Assembly: GCA_002104905.1 (NCBI GenBank)
Contig: MCFE01000661.1
Coordinates: forward strand, 1 to 49,064
Length of the DNA: 49,064 bases
Direction of reading: 5' to 3'
Source of the DNA: Basidiobolus meristosporus CBS 931.73
Lineage: Eukaryota > Basidiobolomycota > Basidiobolomycetes > Basidiobolales > Basidiobolaceae
Shown here one piece after another: positions 1 through 11,930 of the stretch. Below the pieces are notes generated by a model. That model ran no database searches. It saw only the letters and a program-made list of their open reading frames with translations, and was not told where the DNA came from. Position 1 is the stretch's first letter, and each line of letters starts with the position of its first letter. The position numbers were made by a program, and so were the translations under genes.

Positions 1-1
1 T

Positions 2-424
2 CCGGTATACATCCCACGGGATGGAGAAATCAATGCTTGGGACAACCCTGACATAGTCCGGGCAATCAAGGCCACAGGCAGGAAGCAGATAGTGATGGCG
101 GGTATAGTCACAGATATTTGCGTGACTTTCCCTGCCCTTTCAGCAGTGCAGGAGGGTTACGATGTATTTGCGGTGATCGATGCGTCTGAAACCTTCAACC
201 AAGGGGTGCGCGATGTTGCTGTGGCGATAATGGTTCAAGGTGGAGTTTAACCCATGAATTCCTTCTCAGTTGTTGCCGAATTAGCGCGTGAATGGAGAAA
301 CTATGCTGATTGTAGTCTTGGCGCGCTCTACGCCAAATACATCCCCGGTTGTCACAATCTAATGGTCTCTTACGATACTAAATCTAAAAATGATATTGGA
401 ATAAAATCCAAGGTTGTTTACTGA
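2..424 (+). pseudogene. YcaC-like isochorismatase-family hydrolase, 3' part, with in-frame stop
   Basis: Frame 2 reads from the window edge as a cysteine-hydrolase protein of the isochorismatase superfamily, closest by eye to bacterial YcaC. It shows GEINAWDNPDIV, then GIVTDICVTFPALSA with the expected nucleophilic Cys, then GYDVFAVIDASETFN. A TAA at 248-250 interrupts the frame. Downstream the same frame continues with recognisable family sequence (ELAREWRNYAD, then YIPGCHNLMVSYDTKS) to a TGA at 422-424. The break therefore looks like a point nonsense change, perhaps CAA to TAA, and not the true end. The catalytic Asp and Lys lie outside the window. Substrate is unknown for this family branch. 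It could also be a slightly shortened but expressed protein; I favour a decayed gene. Confidence 0.75.
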
Positions 425-3300
425 GCCTTTTCCGTAATCCTTAGCTACGCACACTATGTCCAGTTTGCACAAGCATTTAGTTTGCTAGCTCCTGTAGTTG
501 GTAGGCACCTGGGTGGCGTCGAAGATATACAACTGGTGGACACACCCAGCGTTGCTAAAAAAGATTCATGGGAATATAGCCCCATCTGATTTAGCAAAAT
601 ACTCCTATGAGAGACAATAAATAAATGGGTGTATAATTTGCGAGGAAGTCAAAGGGCTTGACAAATCTCAAATATATCGGGAGCTAATGAATCCAATCAA
701 AAGCCTGTTTACTTACGTTGTCACTTTGGTTCGCGTATGACCCACTTCATGGTGAGTCTCGAGGGCAATGGGTGGACCAGGTAAGGACAAGAGTCACATG
801 AATCGAGTAGACCGACTAGATCTTCATCAAAAGGAGTGGGGGACCTGTTCTGAGGAGCCAAGTGTATCTTGCCCGATTTCAGTGCTTCCATTCCTACCCA
901 CTCGATTATGCCAAGCATCTGGAATTGACATTTTCTTGGCAATTATTTGATTCATTATTAGCCTAGTAGCAGATATTGGTTGCATGCACTACGTCAACCA
1001 ATAGCTCTCGGAGCCAACTCAAAGGCCACCAATCAGAGTAATAGTAGATTGGTCAGCTTTTTTAGCAAACAAATCATATTCAAGATTCAAATAGAGATCC
1101 CCTTTGCTGGACCATTAACGGCTTTAGATCAGCCGCGGCCTTCTTAGCGCTAACCTGATGTGAAATATGCTCGACTGCCAATACTGTGATTTTGTGGTTT
1201 TCTTTGTATCTCTCCTACATAATTTTCGATGCAGTGTGTACTTGATATCTTAATCCGTAGATCCCGCCATGCCAGCTAGCAGACAAGTTAGCAACACGGG
1301 CCTGTTCTGGTATCTCTGCCTTTTCACCACGTACACACTATGGAACTCTTCCCCGGTGGCAAAGTCAGCAGCCAACTTTCATATTTTGGACTGCCTATTA
1401 CTTAACTTTGCGCACTCGAATGGTTTTGAGGGCCTACATACCGCACGTAGTACTATACTTCAATATTGTCCCGAACCCATATCTTTTGCAACTTAAAGGT
1501 TTATTCATGAACCAGTGCCAAAGCGTGAAACCCTGATCATTGCTGAAGGTTATTGAGCAGGATGATCATCAGTTTCAGCTCCTATAACGGTGCCCATGCT
1601 GTGATTCATTCAATATTGTTATTAGCAGGGAATATAGATATGGTGAGAAGAAGGCCTTTTTAGGACACTTCAGATTGAGATTTTGGAGCTGTAGAGGCGT
1701 ATTCAACCTCGATATAGGGCTAGTTAGACTTAATGGCCGACAAACTTGTTTTAAATTCAATTGCTTTCGATATTGTAGCCCCTTCGATGGATAGTGTGGT
1801 GATGATCATACAACAATATCGAAGCCGAAACAAGCGTAACCTAGGAGAGCCCGAGCTGTTTTGGTAGGTATCTCGTAGAAGAGGTTGGAATGGTGCGTCA
1901 TACATACGGTATAGTCTGGTGATCTGTTAAACATTTAGTCAGATTGCCAACTCCTATCATTGGCCATCTCTCTCTGGATGTTTGCCCTTACCAGAAACGG
2001 TAACTCGGTCCCGAAATGGTATACTAATATTTATGGGAATCGTTTACCCATCATTCTCCAAGATGGCCATGCTGACCTCATTGACTTATCATGGCAATAT
2101 CCTCCCCCAAATATAGCCGATGATAACCCATAGCAAACTCTAAGTTGAATAAACCAAACTCAATAATGATGCTTGGGCACATCAAAGCACTGGATGAATC
2201 CCTGTGTCTACTACAATACGCCCGCTGGCTTGGAGAAAGTGAGGAGATTAGCATTATTCCAGAAGACCGCTACGGTAAAACTTTACTAGGATAATGCGTG
2301 GTGAGAGTGCAGCTAATGTATGTTGCTGGTATGCAAACGAGCTGGAAAATCGTCATAACCGCCTCGGTCTGTTGTTTAGCATTGGTTTATTACATGTATA
2401 GATAAGCCGAATATTCAATCTGCTCCTTAATTAGTGATGATCAAATGTTATACTTTGGCATTGGTGGTTTAGGCTGTAAAGCCATCAAGCTTTATCATAT
2501 CATGATTCCAGTTCCAAACTGGTGATAGCTACCATGCAAAACAAGACCTGTGAATGTTGAATGAGCTATTGGCAGTCCAGTAGATTTGAGTCGATTTTGG
2601 AACAAAGGGAAGCACCCAAGTCGAGATTCCATTCGCTGCGGCATAGATCACCTAAATAATCTGGAGCACTAGCGATCATTAACACTAATCTCTCGCTACT
2701 GAAGATGAAGCACTCGATCAGTTCTTTGAGAGGAAGCTGATTATACTTTTTCCATCTATCCATTCGATACGGCCGATGTCTCTTCTGGCCAAATAGGCCA
2801 TCCGGACTGAGGATCACCCGAAATGGCAAACTAATATCCAATATGTATGCTGGTCTACAAAAAAGGTATAGTGTAGCCGCTGGTTTAGCAAAGGCAGTAT
2901 TCAGCATTGGTAAACTATGATGTCAACACTCAAACGTGACTGAAAAGAATTTCTGAAGCGCGGGCATCTGTGGATAATTAATTTTGCGTGGTAATCCTGT
3001 GGATCAGAAAATGCACCCTGCTATCTGTTGTATTTTCTTGACGTAGCACCATCACAAGCTTATTTCGTAGTTTTGTCCATGGACACGTGGTGAAGATTTC
3101 CATAACGATTCACCTCGTCTCCGTAGAAAGCCAATCACATTCACCTGTCTTACAGGGGTGTATCGTTCAGGAGAGGATCGCCAATCATTTCGCACTGGGA
3201 AGCTCAGGAAGAATAGGAAAACTATATCCCGAGATTGGAGTTTAAATGGTATATTAACGAATAGGTTCGCTAACTTGCCTCTCACATATCTCCGAACAAC
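425..3300. other. Gene-poor stretch
   Basis: I see no gene that I can support here. The longest open frame is on the minus strand at 2566-2907 (113 codons, with a run LPLKELIECFIFSSERLVL). It has no recognisable domain and no neighbouring exons that extend it. It could be a remnant, but I do not call it. Confidence 0.5.
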
Positions 3301-3979
3301 ATGAACTCAAACTCACTCCCTAATAGCTCGGTACGGGTACTTTCCATTCTCTTTGCAAGTCCAAGCCGGGAAATGGAGCGTCCATGGACTAATCGTATTC
3401 ACTGTAATCCCTTAGGTCAAGAAGTCTATGAGAAAAATTGCCGGGGAAAACATAGAAACGTTAAAAACCTTGCGTCTTTGGCATTTGTCCGTCAACGTAA
3501 GTCGCCCGCCATGTTGGGTTCTTTCTACATTTCGCTAACATCAGCGTGGTATGGTGCAGGCGCTCTATATTTTCGTTGAGTTCGTTATCTTCTTTTTGCA
3601 TTTCGGAATCTACGATTTCTTGCTGTATGGCACCACCGGAGGTATCGGCTTATATTTGTATTGCTACTTGGAGAAGAAGGGAACCCCAGTCTACAGTTAT
3701 ACCGGGAAATTGAAGACACCCGGGGAAGACCTAAACTCTGGTGACCTTAACGCCTGCTGCTTCCACGTTCTCTATGCTACCTGGGCTATCCAGCTTGCAT
3801 CCATCATCACCAAGTACTCTTGGTATGCGTACCTTTTGGTAAGCACTTGATCAGAAATGGTATGGACTATTACCTACAGGTATCTAACCATATTTCAATA
3901 GGTTCCTGTATATAGTGCCGTCAAGTTGTGGCCTACTGTCATTAGACCTTACTTGAAGCCCAAGGTTGCTGTTGAGTAA
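3301..3979 (+). CDS. SND2: TMEM208/SND2-family ER membrane protein
   Basis: Small multi-pass ER protein of the TMEM208 family, which acts in the SRP-independent (SND) route that targets membrane proteins to the ER. Proposed exons: 3301-3330, 3416-3496, 3560-3838, 3902-3979, giving 155 aa. The family signature near the N terminus is KKSMRKIAGENIETLKTLR, followed by hydrophobic segments (ALYIFVEFVIFFLHFGIY), a family-like DLNSGDLN loop, and a C-terminal block VPVYSAVKLWPTVIRPYLKP that matches the W-x-x-V-I-x-P-Y ending of the family. Introns have GTAAGT/GTAAGC donors. Exon 1 is the least certain: it is short, its donor is GTACGG, and the Met at 3428 could be the start instead. Exon 3 could also begin at 3545, adding five residues in frame. 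Confidence 0.82.
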
Positions 3980-4625
3980 GCCTCCAGATATGTTGTAGAA
4001 GCCAGATTAGAAACTTAGTAGATGACTCTGTAGTCAATAATCTTCGGTTGTGTTAGATCAACCCCAACCCTCCTATCTAATTATCTTCACGGTAAATAAA
4101 TCCTGTATTAGGCAAATTCTGTGAGGCCCAAGGAAACAAGGCATTTGCACGCCAGTGTCAGTATCAACCAGTAGCAGTCTTTAAGTCAGGGAGAAGGGGT
4201 CAACGTGAGGTACGCTGGATTGTTGACTGAGGGTGACCATCTTATGTTCGTTTGTATCAGAGATATAACTTTAGTCAAATACTCAGAATGTGGAGTGACG
4301 ACAACGATTGAACTCGTAGAGGGGAGGTTGCTCCGGTGGTTTTAGGAATGGATACTACAAAAATCCCGATTTTGACTGAGCACAAGCAAACGAAGATTAG
4401 GTAAATAGAGGGTTGCCAATTATTGGGGACAGGATATTGTTTGCTAGAGACGGTAAAAGCACGTATAGACAGATTAGGTGGATTAATAGTTTTGAAGAGA
4501 ATTTTGGAAATCATTGGGTAGCCATGGCGGAGTATCTATTTCCCCGAGAATACTCCAGATATGCATTATTCGGTCCCAAGCCAACAATCGAGGGATATAT
4601 ATTTGGTGGTTATGGGTGTATAAAT
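3980..4625. other. Intergenic, between convergent SND2 and DSK2
   Basis: This holds the 3' flanks of two convergent genes. I see no further coding signal or RNA gene. Confidence 0.5.
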
Positions 4626-6805
4626 TTACGATGACCTGGATCGAAGGAGATACTCGACCGCCGAGTTCAAGTCCCCTCCTGTGGCCAGAAGCGCCCTTTG
4701 AGCAGATGGTACATTAGAAAACCCTTTGCCAAAATTTTCAATTTCAGACACTCACCGGATATTGGCAGTCGCATCATTGAAGCCCATTTCATTCAACGAC
4801 TGGAGCTGGTCTCTAAAGCGCATTTCTGGCGGCTCAAATGTGGATAACGGGGATTTCGGCTCATTCTGATTTTGACTGTGTCGAAGGTCACATGAGCTAA
4901 GCGTACATTGATTGGTATTCTTTTGGGGACGCTCACTTACTATAACATCTGGCTCATGAAGTTAAACTGACTGGGCTCGTCTTGGTTTGGCTGACTGGCT
5001 GCGCTTAGAAGTGTTTGCAGGTCTTGGTTGATGTTTCCGCTAAAGCTTTGAAATAATGAATCCTGGCTAGGCCCAGTCAGTGCATCGATTGGACGCGCTT
5101 GAGGGTGTAAAGGGCTGCTTGGCGGGAACATGCGTCGCATCATCTGCTCATAGCGTTGTTGTTGATCAGATACTAGTGAGGGTTGCTCGGATTGTGTGGG
5201 AAGTGAACCATGTGTCTGAGAATCAATCGCACGTCGATGTGATCCAAAGCTCTGATGGTCAGATCTCTGGCGATGAGTCTCGTCGGAGTGCTGAGTATTG
5301 GCGGGTTGCTCAACCTCGGTGGATTCCTCTCTCATGTTGAGTAGTGGAAGCCTGGGCGCAGGTGGACAGCGCAGAGAGGTTGGAGGAACTCGCGCATTTG
5401 AAGCGCTTCTTTCTTCTGCTCTTTGAGAAATCCTATCTACGCTGTTTGACTGCCAGAAAAACTCTTAAATTAAGGAACAATAATATCAAGTAGCTACAGT
5501 TCTAATATACCGATCTGATGGCATGGACGTTGGTCCTAGTACTGGATCTTGGCGCTTCTGATGTACCCAAAGAGAAAACCTTAATATGTATTGATTTGAA
5601 CGACTCAAACAAATGACCTACGATGGGATAGCTCGTTTGAGTGTGGAGGTAACGGGCGACGTGCCCAAGGGTTTGGTAATGGTGTAGTATTGGGTTGGTT
5701 GTCTATATTAGCTTTCCAAGTCAATGTCTATCCTAGATATTCGAGAAAGAATGGAGTGAAGTTACCGGGTGCTTTAACGGCATTCAGCATCCTTGCCCAG
5801 CGCTCGTTGATAGCATCAGTTGAGGGATTCTCCTTCAAGATTGCTTAGTCCAGATGCGAGCGAACATATGTGTCACACTAATGAAGGGATCCTACCGGGC
5901 TGTGAGCAGAATCTAAAGGCTCTTGAAGGTTGTGATACATCTTTCGTAAATGATTGAATCCACCTGGCAACATTTCCAAATTGGACAAGGCTCGGTCGTT
6001 GTTTCTCATCATCTCCCTCATCAATTCTGGATTTCTAGCCAGGTCAATAGTCTGCAGGAAAGCTAATGAGTATTCAGAAAACGCGAAATAAAAGTTATAA
6101 CGGATAATTTTCGCCTTGACCTGTTGCAAAAAATTGGGATCGTTGATAATATGCCCAATTTCCGGGTTACGCTCCACCATCTCTCTTACTTGAGGGTTGG
6201 TCAACATTAAAGTACGAACTACTTCAGGATTTGACATCATGCTCTGATAAAAACGTGTTTGTTACATACGGTCAAGAAACAAGTCTGCCAAGTGTCACTA
6301 ACTTTCATAAACGAAGAGTTCAACAAGTCTTTCATGAAATTAGAAGTCTGAGGAGTTTTCGTCTGTACCCCTGGCTGATCTTTCTTGTTGTTAGCCGCTT
6401 GCTCTAAAGCTTTATTGGAGGCACTTCGAACTAAATGAACGGTATGTCCATCACGGATATCTATAGAGCGCGAAATTTAGTACATACACAGAGTGACCTC
6501 AGAGAATCTTCTATAAGTAGGAGGGGGAGCAGGGTGGAAGTCTAGCAGCAGTTGACCAGTGACGAATAAAAGGGTAGTTGAAGTCCAGACTTACCGTAGA
6601 AACGGAGTAAATTAGCATCTTGCAAGACTCTTCCGGCATACACGAGACGCATTTGGGCAGGAGACATGCTCGAATGGGTTTGAAGCATCTCTTTGAGAGA
6701 TAATACAGTAGTTTCCTCAGAACTGACTGATACAAATGAGGTATTTCCGCTGGAAAAGCGTATTTTTAGAATAATGTTGGGGGAGGGATTAGTTGCTTCA
6801 GACAT
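4626..6805 (-). CDS. DSK2: Ubiquilin / Dsk2-type ubiquitin receptor
   Basis: Shuttle factor that carries ubiquitinated or mislocalised membrane proteins to the proteasome. Ten exons on the minus strand: 6805-6595, 6460-6303, 6243-6121, 6051-5896, 5832-5766, 5702-5622, 5557-5511, 5449-4941, 4875-4756, 4695-4626 (513 aa). Domains: N-terminal ubiquitin-like domain (residues about 10-85, with [14 protein letters not shown]); STI1 repeats with [20 protein letters not shown] and [20 protein letters not shown] followed by [12 protein letters not shown]; the ubiquilin signature [15 protein letters not shown]; a low-complexity Gln/Ser-rich linker; and a C-terminal UBA domain ([20 protein letters not shown], then [14 protein letters not shown]). 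Domain order and length match the family. Two introns end in AAG rather than YAG. The gene converges with SND2. Confidence 0.93.
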
Positions 6806-8352
6806 TGAATGCTATGTGAGATAGAAATGGGGTGAAATAGCTTCTGAAGGAATATAACTGAAAACACAGACAAACGTAACTGACTGCTCAAGTTGAAAGA
6901 CAAGGAAACGTGTTCAAATTCTAAATGAGACTGGATGTATATTACTCAAATTAGAAAGCAATCACGATAATAAGCTTTTCTACAAATACATCTGCTGATT
7001 GACCTAAATAATGTCCCTGTTGAAATTAACCCCTTTTATTTTAAGCCTTCACACTACAAACTATGTATTCTATATATGCCCACGGCTTTTACTCAAAACC
7101 GAATCCTGATTGTATTGTTAATTCGCGGTAGACATGTGTCACCCCGGCCTCGGTGTTGTTGAAGTTAGCACTTGGATTCACACCAGCACCTTGGTGGACT
7201 ATTGGAGAGAGGATGGCAAGCCACCACAACAAACGCGCTGTCCATGGTTCCCTTGGCTACGAAATCCCGATGATACCAACCCAATGAAATATCCCCATGG
7301 CCAGAGGCGCCATGGCAATAAAGAATCTGAAACATCGCCAATGAAGCTCGTGGTGCGAATTCTAGAAGCCTCTACCACCATCACAATTGGATCTTGTATG
7401 AAGAAGCCCTAGCAATCCAAAAGCTCACCTTGTCCACATTTGTCATCAAGGGTGCAGTTGGTGGAGATGGGATCATGTGGGTGTAAGCCGATGTGTGCAT
7501 TGCTGCAGTACGCACCTTATCGTCGGGGTCGTCGTTGTACCTGTATCTGCTTTCCCTTTATCATACAGCTTGGCGAAGGCAACTCCATGTCACGTGTGCA
7601 GATTCCAATTACTTGGAACCTACCAGGGACCCATCCATCGCATACCAGGTGACGGATTGTGCATTTCCCTGTTACCTGATCCAACGTCTACTGATTGAAG
7701 TTGCCATCAAGTCACAACTCCACACCAATAAAACCCACTTGATTGATCTGTTTACAGCCCAACCCCGGGCCAACCGTCATTTGATGATTACGGCATCATG
7801 GCCATCTGCTGTGGACTTTGTTTTCAATGGATCGTTCACGGATCACCGGGCTCATGATTCTTTCGCCTGAAATCTGAGCCGTACCACAAAGCTACATGGA
7901 GCTCGCAGGCTGCATAGCATAAGGTGTACGGAATTTGGCTCTGTCACACATACCAATTGAACAATTATCCATTTCGTGGTGTCCTTGTAGATTCTACTAT
8001 AATTAAATGGGAAATTACCCTTTCCTTCTTCGTCTCAGCATCCTATTCGGGCACCAACAATATTTATGCAATTCACTTCTAATGTAGTTTCATTATACTC
8101 ACAATTTCTCGCACACATCTGTAGCATTCCCCAGTACCTTGACCTAGGCTGTCCAAAATATATATCTCACCCTCTTCCCAAATTCTGCCCATTTCCAACC
8201 AACGCATCTCGAATACCTCCACACCCTGCTCGTAATCTTAGCGCTTCCTTTCCGTTCAGTTGTTTGTGTTATGCAAATTCAAACTGGCATCTGAGTCATA
8301 AGATTACGAAACACCCATCTCCAACTTACGTACTTCAGTTCGATTTTTCATC
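6806..8352. other. Intergenic between divergent DSK2 and the DUF1365 gene
   Basis: This contains both promoters. Between about 7130 and 7870 there are several overlapping short open frames of mixed composition on both strands, but none has a recognisable domain. The 8160-8350 part is pyrimidine-rich, as in fungal promoters. Confidence 0.45.
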
Positions 8353-10623
8353 ATGTCGAAGAAAACCAGTATCCAAAGGCCCATTCGCCTTTACCTGGGA
8401 ACAAACTATCACGTGCGGTTTCTCCCCGTCCGCAACTCGTTCGAAGCGAGTACCCTTTACTTCGGGGTGGCTTTGGAAAGCCTTGAGGATTTCTCAAGTT
8501 GGAAGGGTCCCTCGGAAACTAGTAAAATATTTTTTGGGTATAATCGCTGGGGGGTATTCTCTCTCTGGGATGAGGATTATCTGGGCGTCTTAGAAATAAA
8601 TGGGCGTAAGGCTAGCATCCGAGAGAAGTTATGGCATCATTTGGAACAGAAGGTAAGCCCAACGATGACTAGCCTGGTAAAACGTGTTTTCTAATAGGTG
8701 GTTGTGACCACTAATTCTTAGGGATTTTCCACGGTTGGTGTTGACCACGTTGAGCTTATTACGCAACCAAGATTCTTGGGCTATGCCTTCAATTTCTTCA
8801 ATTTCTATTTTTGTTACTCTGTCGGAAGGCTGCGATGCATCTTGGTTGAGGGTAGAAACGCAGCTGGGGATAAATGGGTCCAAATACTCAGCCGGAACGA
8901 AGAACTAGATTGTAAGCGGAAAGGGTATAGATGTTCGAATTGCTGCTTATGGAGAGGGCGGGCACTAACCTAAATCGATCATATAGGTATAAGATGACCT
9001 TTTCTGTTCCGCGCATATTTCATATATCACCCTTCAACAGCTCAACTGGAAGCTACGAAGTGCATGCCAACGATCCGCTAGATGGAACATTTGATATTAG
9101 ATTTGTCATATGGGTTGATCCTTTGCACGACAAATCCCTCGAAACCCCCCCTTCGCCGGGGCTTCTAGTCTCTGGCGTAGGTCACGCACGAAAAAAGAAA
9201 TTCTTAGCCAAGGTCAGCGCCACCGAGATTGAGTACAAGTGGTCAGACTTGACACTTGCAGTTCTCAAGGCACCGACAAGAATATGGCTCCCGTTGCCAA
9301 GGTTCACCCTGCAGTGCATTAAGCTTGCCTGCCAGAAGTCGCTCAAAGTGTACCAAGCACCAGACCCGCCCGGGTACCCAATATCTAGAGCCAGGGCTGG
9401 AGTGTTTGAAAGGTAAGCTGTTTACAACGGCCGGCGGGCCGGCCTTTCATCCGAGGATGCAAAGATGCTAACGATCAGCATTAACCTATAGCCATGCCAT
9501 GAAGACCACTTTGAAGTATTTTGAGGAGTTAAGCACGCTTGGAAATATCCACATACGAATTCGATTCTCCCACGGAATCGACATGGATCCAGCGGAATTT
9601 CATGGGAACATGGAATCCAATAAGTTAGGCATAGTCACCAATGTTGTACTGACGGTTAAAAGCTACCAATTTTTCACGTATTTCTGGATGATGCAAGACC
9701 CCATAAGGGGTTTACTGATCACTTACTCCGAGGGTCTCTGGGACGCCACAAACCTGTCTAGTTTCCTAAGAGTTGTCATAGAAAGCGTCAGGCTAGAGAC
9801 AAATAGAAAACGCCAATTGATCACAAGGGTCTCCGCCGGCTTGAGAAGATTCCTGTCGTCCGTTGTCGAATCGAGCATCAATCTGAGTTGGCTTGATCAC
9901 GAGATCACGAGGTTTGGACATCGATTGAAGAAAGACGGGGAGAAGGTGTTGATTATCGAAAGACTAAGCCAGCGGTCACGCAGAGTAAGTTGTCACTGTG
10001 AAATATGCTTGGTGGACAATGATTTTAATCACCCTCGCTTACAGCAGAAGTTTAGGCGAGCTTCATTGGGGAGAGACGGAATAACCAGAATATCCTCCGA
10101 CAGCCTCACAACCAAGCTGCTTAACCAGCTTCCCGAGTTCGACCATGTCATCCTTCCCAGTTACGAGTCTGGACTCACCAAAAGGGTGGTTGATTTCCTG
10201 CACGAGCGTTCACGTAATTTACACATCCTTAGCATTCCCACCCGGCCTAGCGTGACCAAATGGGCAGCGCATCCGATCGAGACTCTAACCGAGCCACCGC
10301 TCATCCATCTAGCTTATCTGGCATTTTACACCCTCTATCTCGTCCTTTATCAGCTGATGGCCACCTACGGCTTGGTCACGTTTGCTGACCCAAAATTCCA
10401 TAAATTCGGGGCTTTTTGGGATAGGTTGCGAGAGATCATCTCCACATCCAATCAGAGCCTGTCCCACTGGGACATTCAGAAGCGAGGGAGTATGCGCCAT
10501 CTGAACGGTGACCACTCGCCCAGCATGGAATCGGAAGAGGCGAAGCTGCTGCTGAACTCGAACGAGCTGAGGATTTGGAGATTTCTAAATTACATGAACA
10601 AAGCCCTGCTATCCTTGGAGTAG
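8353..10623 (+). CDS. DUF1365-domain protein with long C-terminal extension
   Basis: Exons 8353-8652, 8722-8924, 8987-9412, 9492-10623 give 686 aa. The N-terminal ~250 residues fit the DUF1365 family: YLGTNYHVRFLPVRNSFEAS matches the family opening, TQPRFLGYAFNFFNFYFCY matches the core PR-x-LGY-x-FN motif, and RIFHISPFNSSTGSYE matches the FHVSPF motif. In bacteria DUF1365 genes often sit beside cyclopropane-fatty-acid synthase and FAD amine-oxidase genes. No such partner is seen here and the activity is unknown. Residues about 310-686 (exon 4) are a long tail with a hydrophobic stretch (HLAYLAFYTLYLVLYQLMA) that I cannot assign. The second intron uses a GTATAG donor, chosen because it alone keeps the frame into YKMTFSVPRIFHISPF. 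Confidence 0.85.
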
Positions 10624-11108
10624 CCAAGGTCCACCTCTCTCACCTTTTAACCAATAAACAACCTTACGACCTGGCCGAGGGCACTGCGTACACACATATG
10701 AATCTGCACGTAGGGATCGATTTGGAAGGTAATCTACGGTCCATAATCGGTGGATGGGGTGATCTAGGCGTGCCACCAGGAACTTATGATTCAACGGCGC
10801 CCAGCGAGCGTGTCCCATGAATTCCGAATCCGATGCTTCGGCTCCATGGTTGCGTGTGGGTCGCATGGTGTCCTGCTCCTTGATATTGACATGTCGATTT
10901 ATTGTTCACTGATAATCACAGCAACACTAAGCTTGAAATATACAGAGGGAAACCTGGGCAGAAGGTTCTATTTCTACATTCATGTACAAAGATGTGACCG
11001 AAGGGGAATTCCCATCCCCCACAGCTAGCCACTTCGACAGGCCCGCCACCAGAAAAGGTGGCCGACCTCGATCGGGATTGATATTCTGCTTTGGGCGCCG
11101 GATATGTG
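10624..11108. other. Intergenic between convergent genes
   Basis: I see no gene or structured element that I can support in this 485-base stretch. Confidence 0.5.
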
Positions 11109-11786
11109 CTAGTTTGAAAGGTGCAGAATTTCCTTAATTGACGGGAGAGGTTTATGGAAGTGTTTGATGGGTGGCAACTTAGGCCCAAGCTCTGGGGGGA
11201 ATTGATGTGCCGTAGCCAAGGTAGGTTGCTTGAAGCCTCCAAATCGCTTCAACCATAATGTTCTGTCGAACTCGGCCATTTTGGGGGAGACCTGTGGTGA
11301 TGGTAGAGTCATTTTCGTATTTGAGCTCGGCCTCGATCCAAGATTGAAATGCATCTGGGCTGTGATCTCGGGGTTTACTCCAGGGCTAGGTGGTGGCGTC
11401 CATGCGAGGGCCTCGTGACCTAGGGCCGGGTCGGCTTGTTGAGTGAGGTCCTGGAGGCTTTCCTCTGGGTAATAGAGGGGGTTTCCGGTGGCAATGATTG
11501 TGAAGCGTGGTGGACCAGATAACGAGCTGTAGTGGTTGGTGTCGAATATAGGGCGTCTACGACGATCCTTGCGCAGCGAATTTCTGCATGTGTCAGTAAG
11601 GCCGTATTTGATGCACCTTTGACATGGCCGGCCTTCGTCGCATTTTTTGCAGGCACGTTGGCAATTGATGCATGCGTTTTTCACCTGTCGTCGCTTCGCT
11701 ATGCAACTCCACTTCTTCTCGGAGGAAGGGTCGGCGGGGAAGATGGCGAAGTTCTGGTTAAGCTTTTTGGCGTTGGTACCAGACAT
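11109..11786 (-). CDS. Zn2Cys6 fungal-type transcription factor
   Basis: A single-exon frame of 225 aa. It carries a canonical binuclear zinc cluster near residues 38-67: ACINCQRACKKCDEGRPCQR, then CIKYGLTDTC. The spacing is Cx2Cx6Cx5Cx2Cx8C, with all six cysteines present. A basic stretch (RKDRRRRP) follows directly, as expected for DNA contact or nuclear import. The rest is Pro/Ser-rich (TPPPSPGVNPE) with no fungal-specific middle homology domain, so the protein is short for the class. Role and target genes cannot be deduced. A TATA-like run lies about 135 bases upstream. Confidence 0.88.
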   Translation of the reverse strand: MSGTNAKKLNQNFAIFPADPSSEKKWSCIAKRRQVKNACINCQRACKKCDEGRPCQRCIKYGLTDTCRNSLRKDRRRRPIFDTNHYSSLSGPPRFTIIATGNPLYYPEESLQDLTQQADPALGHEALAWTPPPSPGVNPEITAQMHFNLGSRPSSNTKMTLPSPQVSPKMAEFDRTLWLKRFGGFKQPTLATAHQFPPELGPKLPPIKHFHKPLPSIKEILHLSN

Positions 11787-11918
11787 GAGGGAGAAGGGGG
11801 ACTGGTTAGTAATAAGAGGGAGAGGGTCCTTCGAACCAATTGAATAGGCAAAAGCAAAGTGAGGTGAAGTGGAGTGAACCAGGATGAAGCTTGGGATGAT
11901 GAACGGACGTTTGCTGGG

Positions 11919-11930
11919 ATATATTTATAA
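11919..11930 (-). promoter_or_regulatory. TATA-like element upstream of the Zn2Cys6 gene
   Basis: The minus strand reads TTATAAATATAT, about 135 bases before the start codon of the zinc-cluster gene. The position and sequence are those of a TATA box; function is inferred. Confidence 0.4.

Noticed and set aside
7134-7870. Cluster of overlapping open frames suggesting a gene upstream of DUF1365
   Set aside because: Frames on both strands have similar length, none shows a domain, and no consistent splicing joins them.
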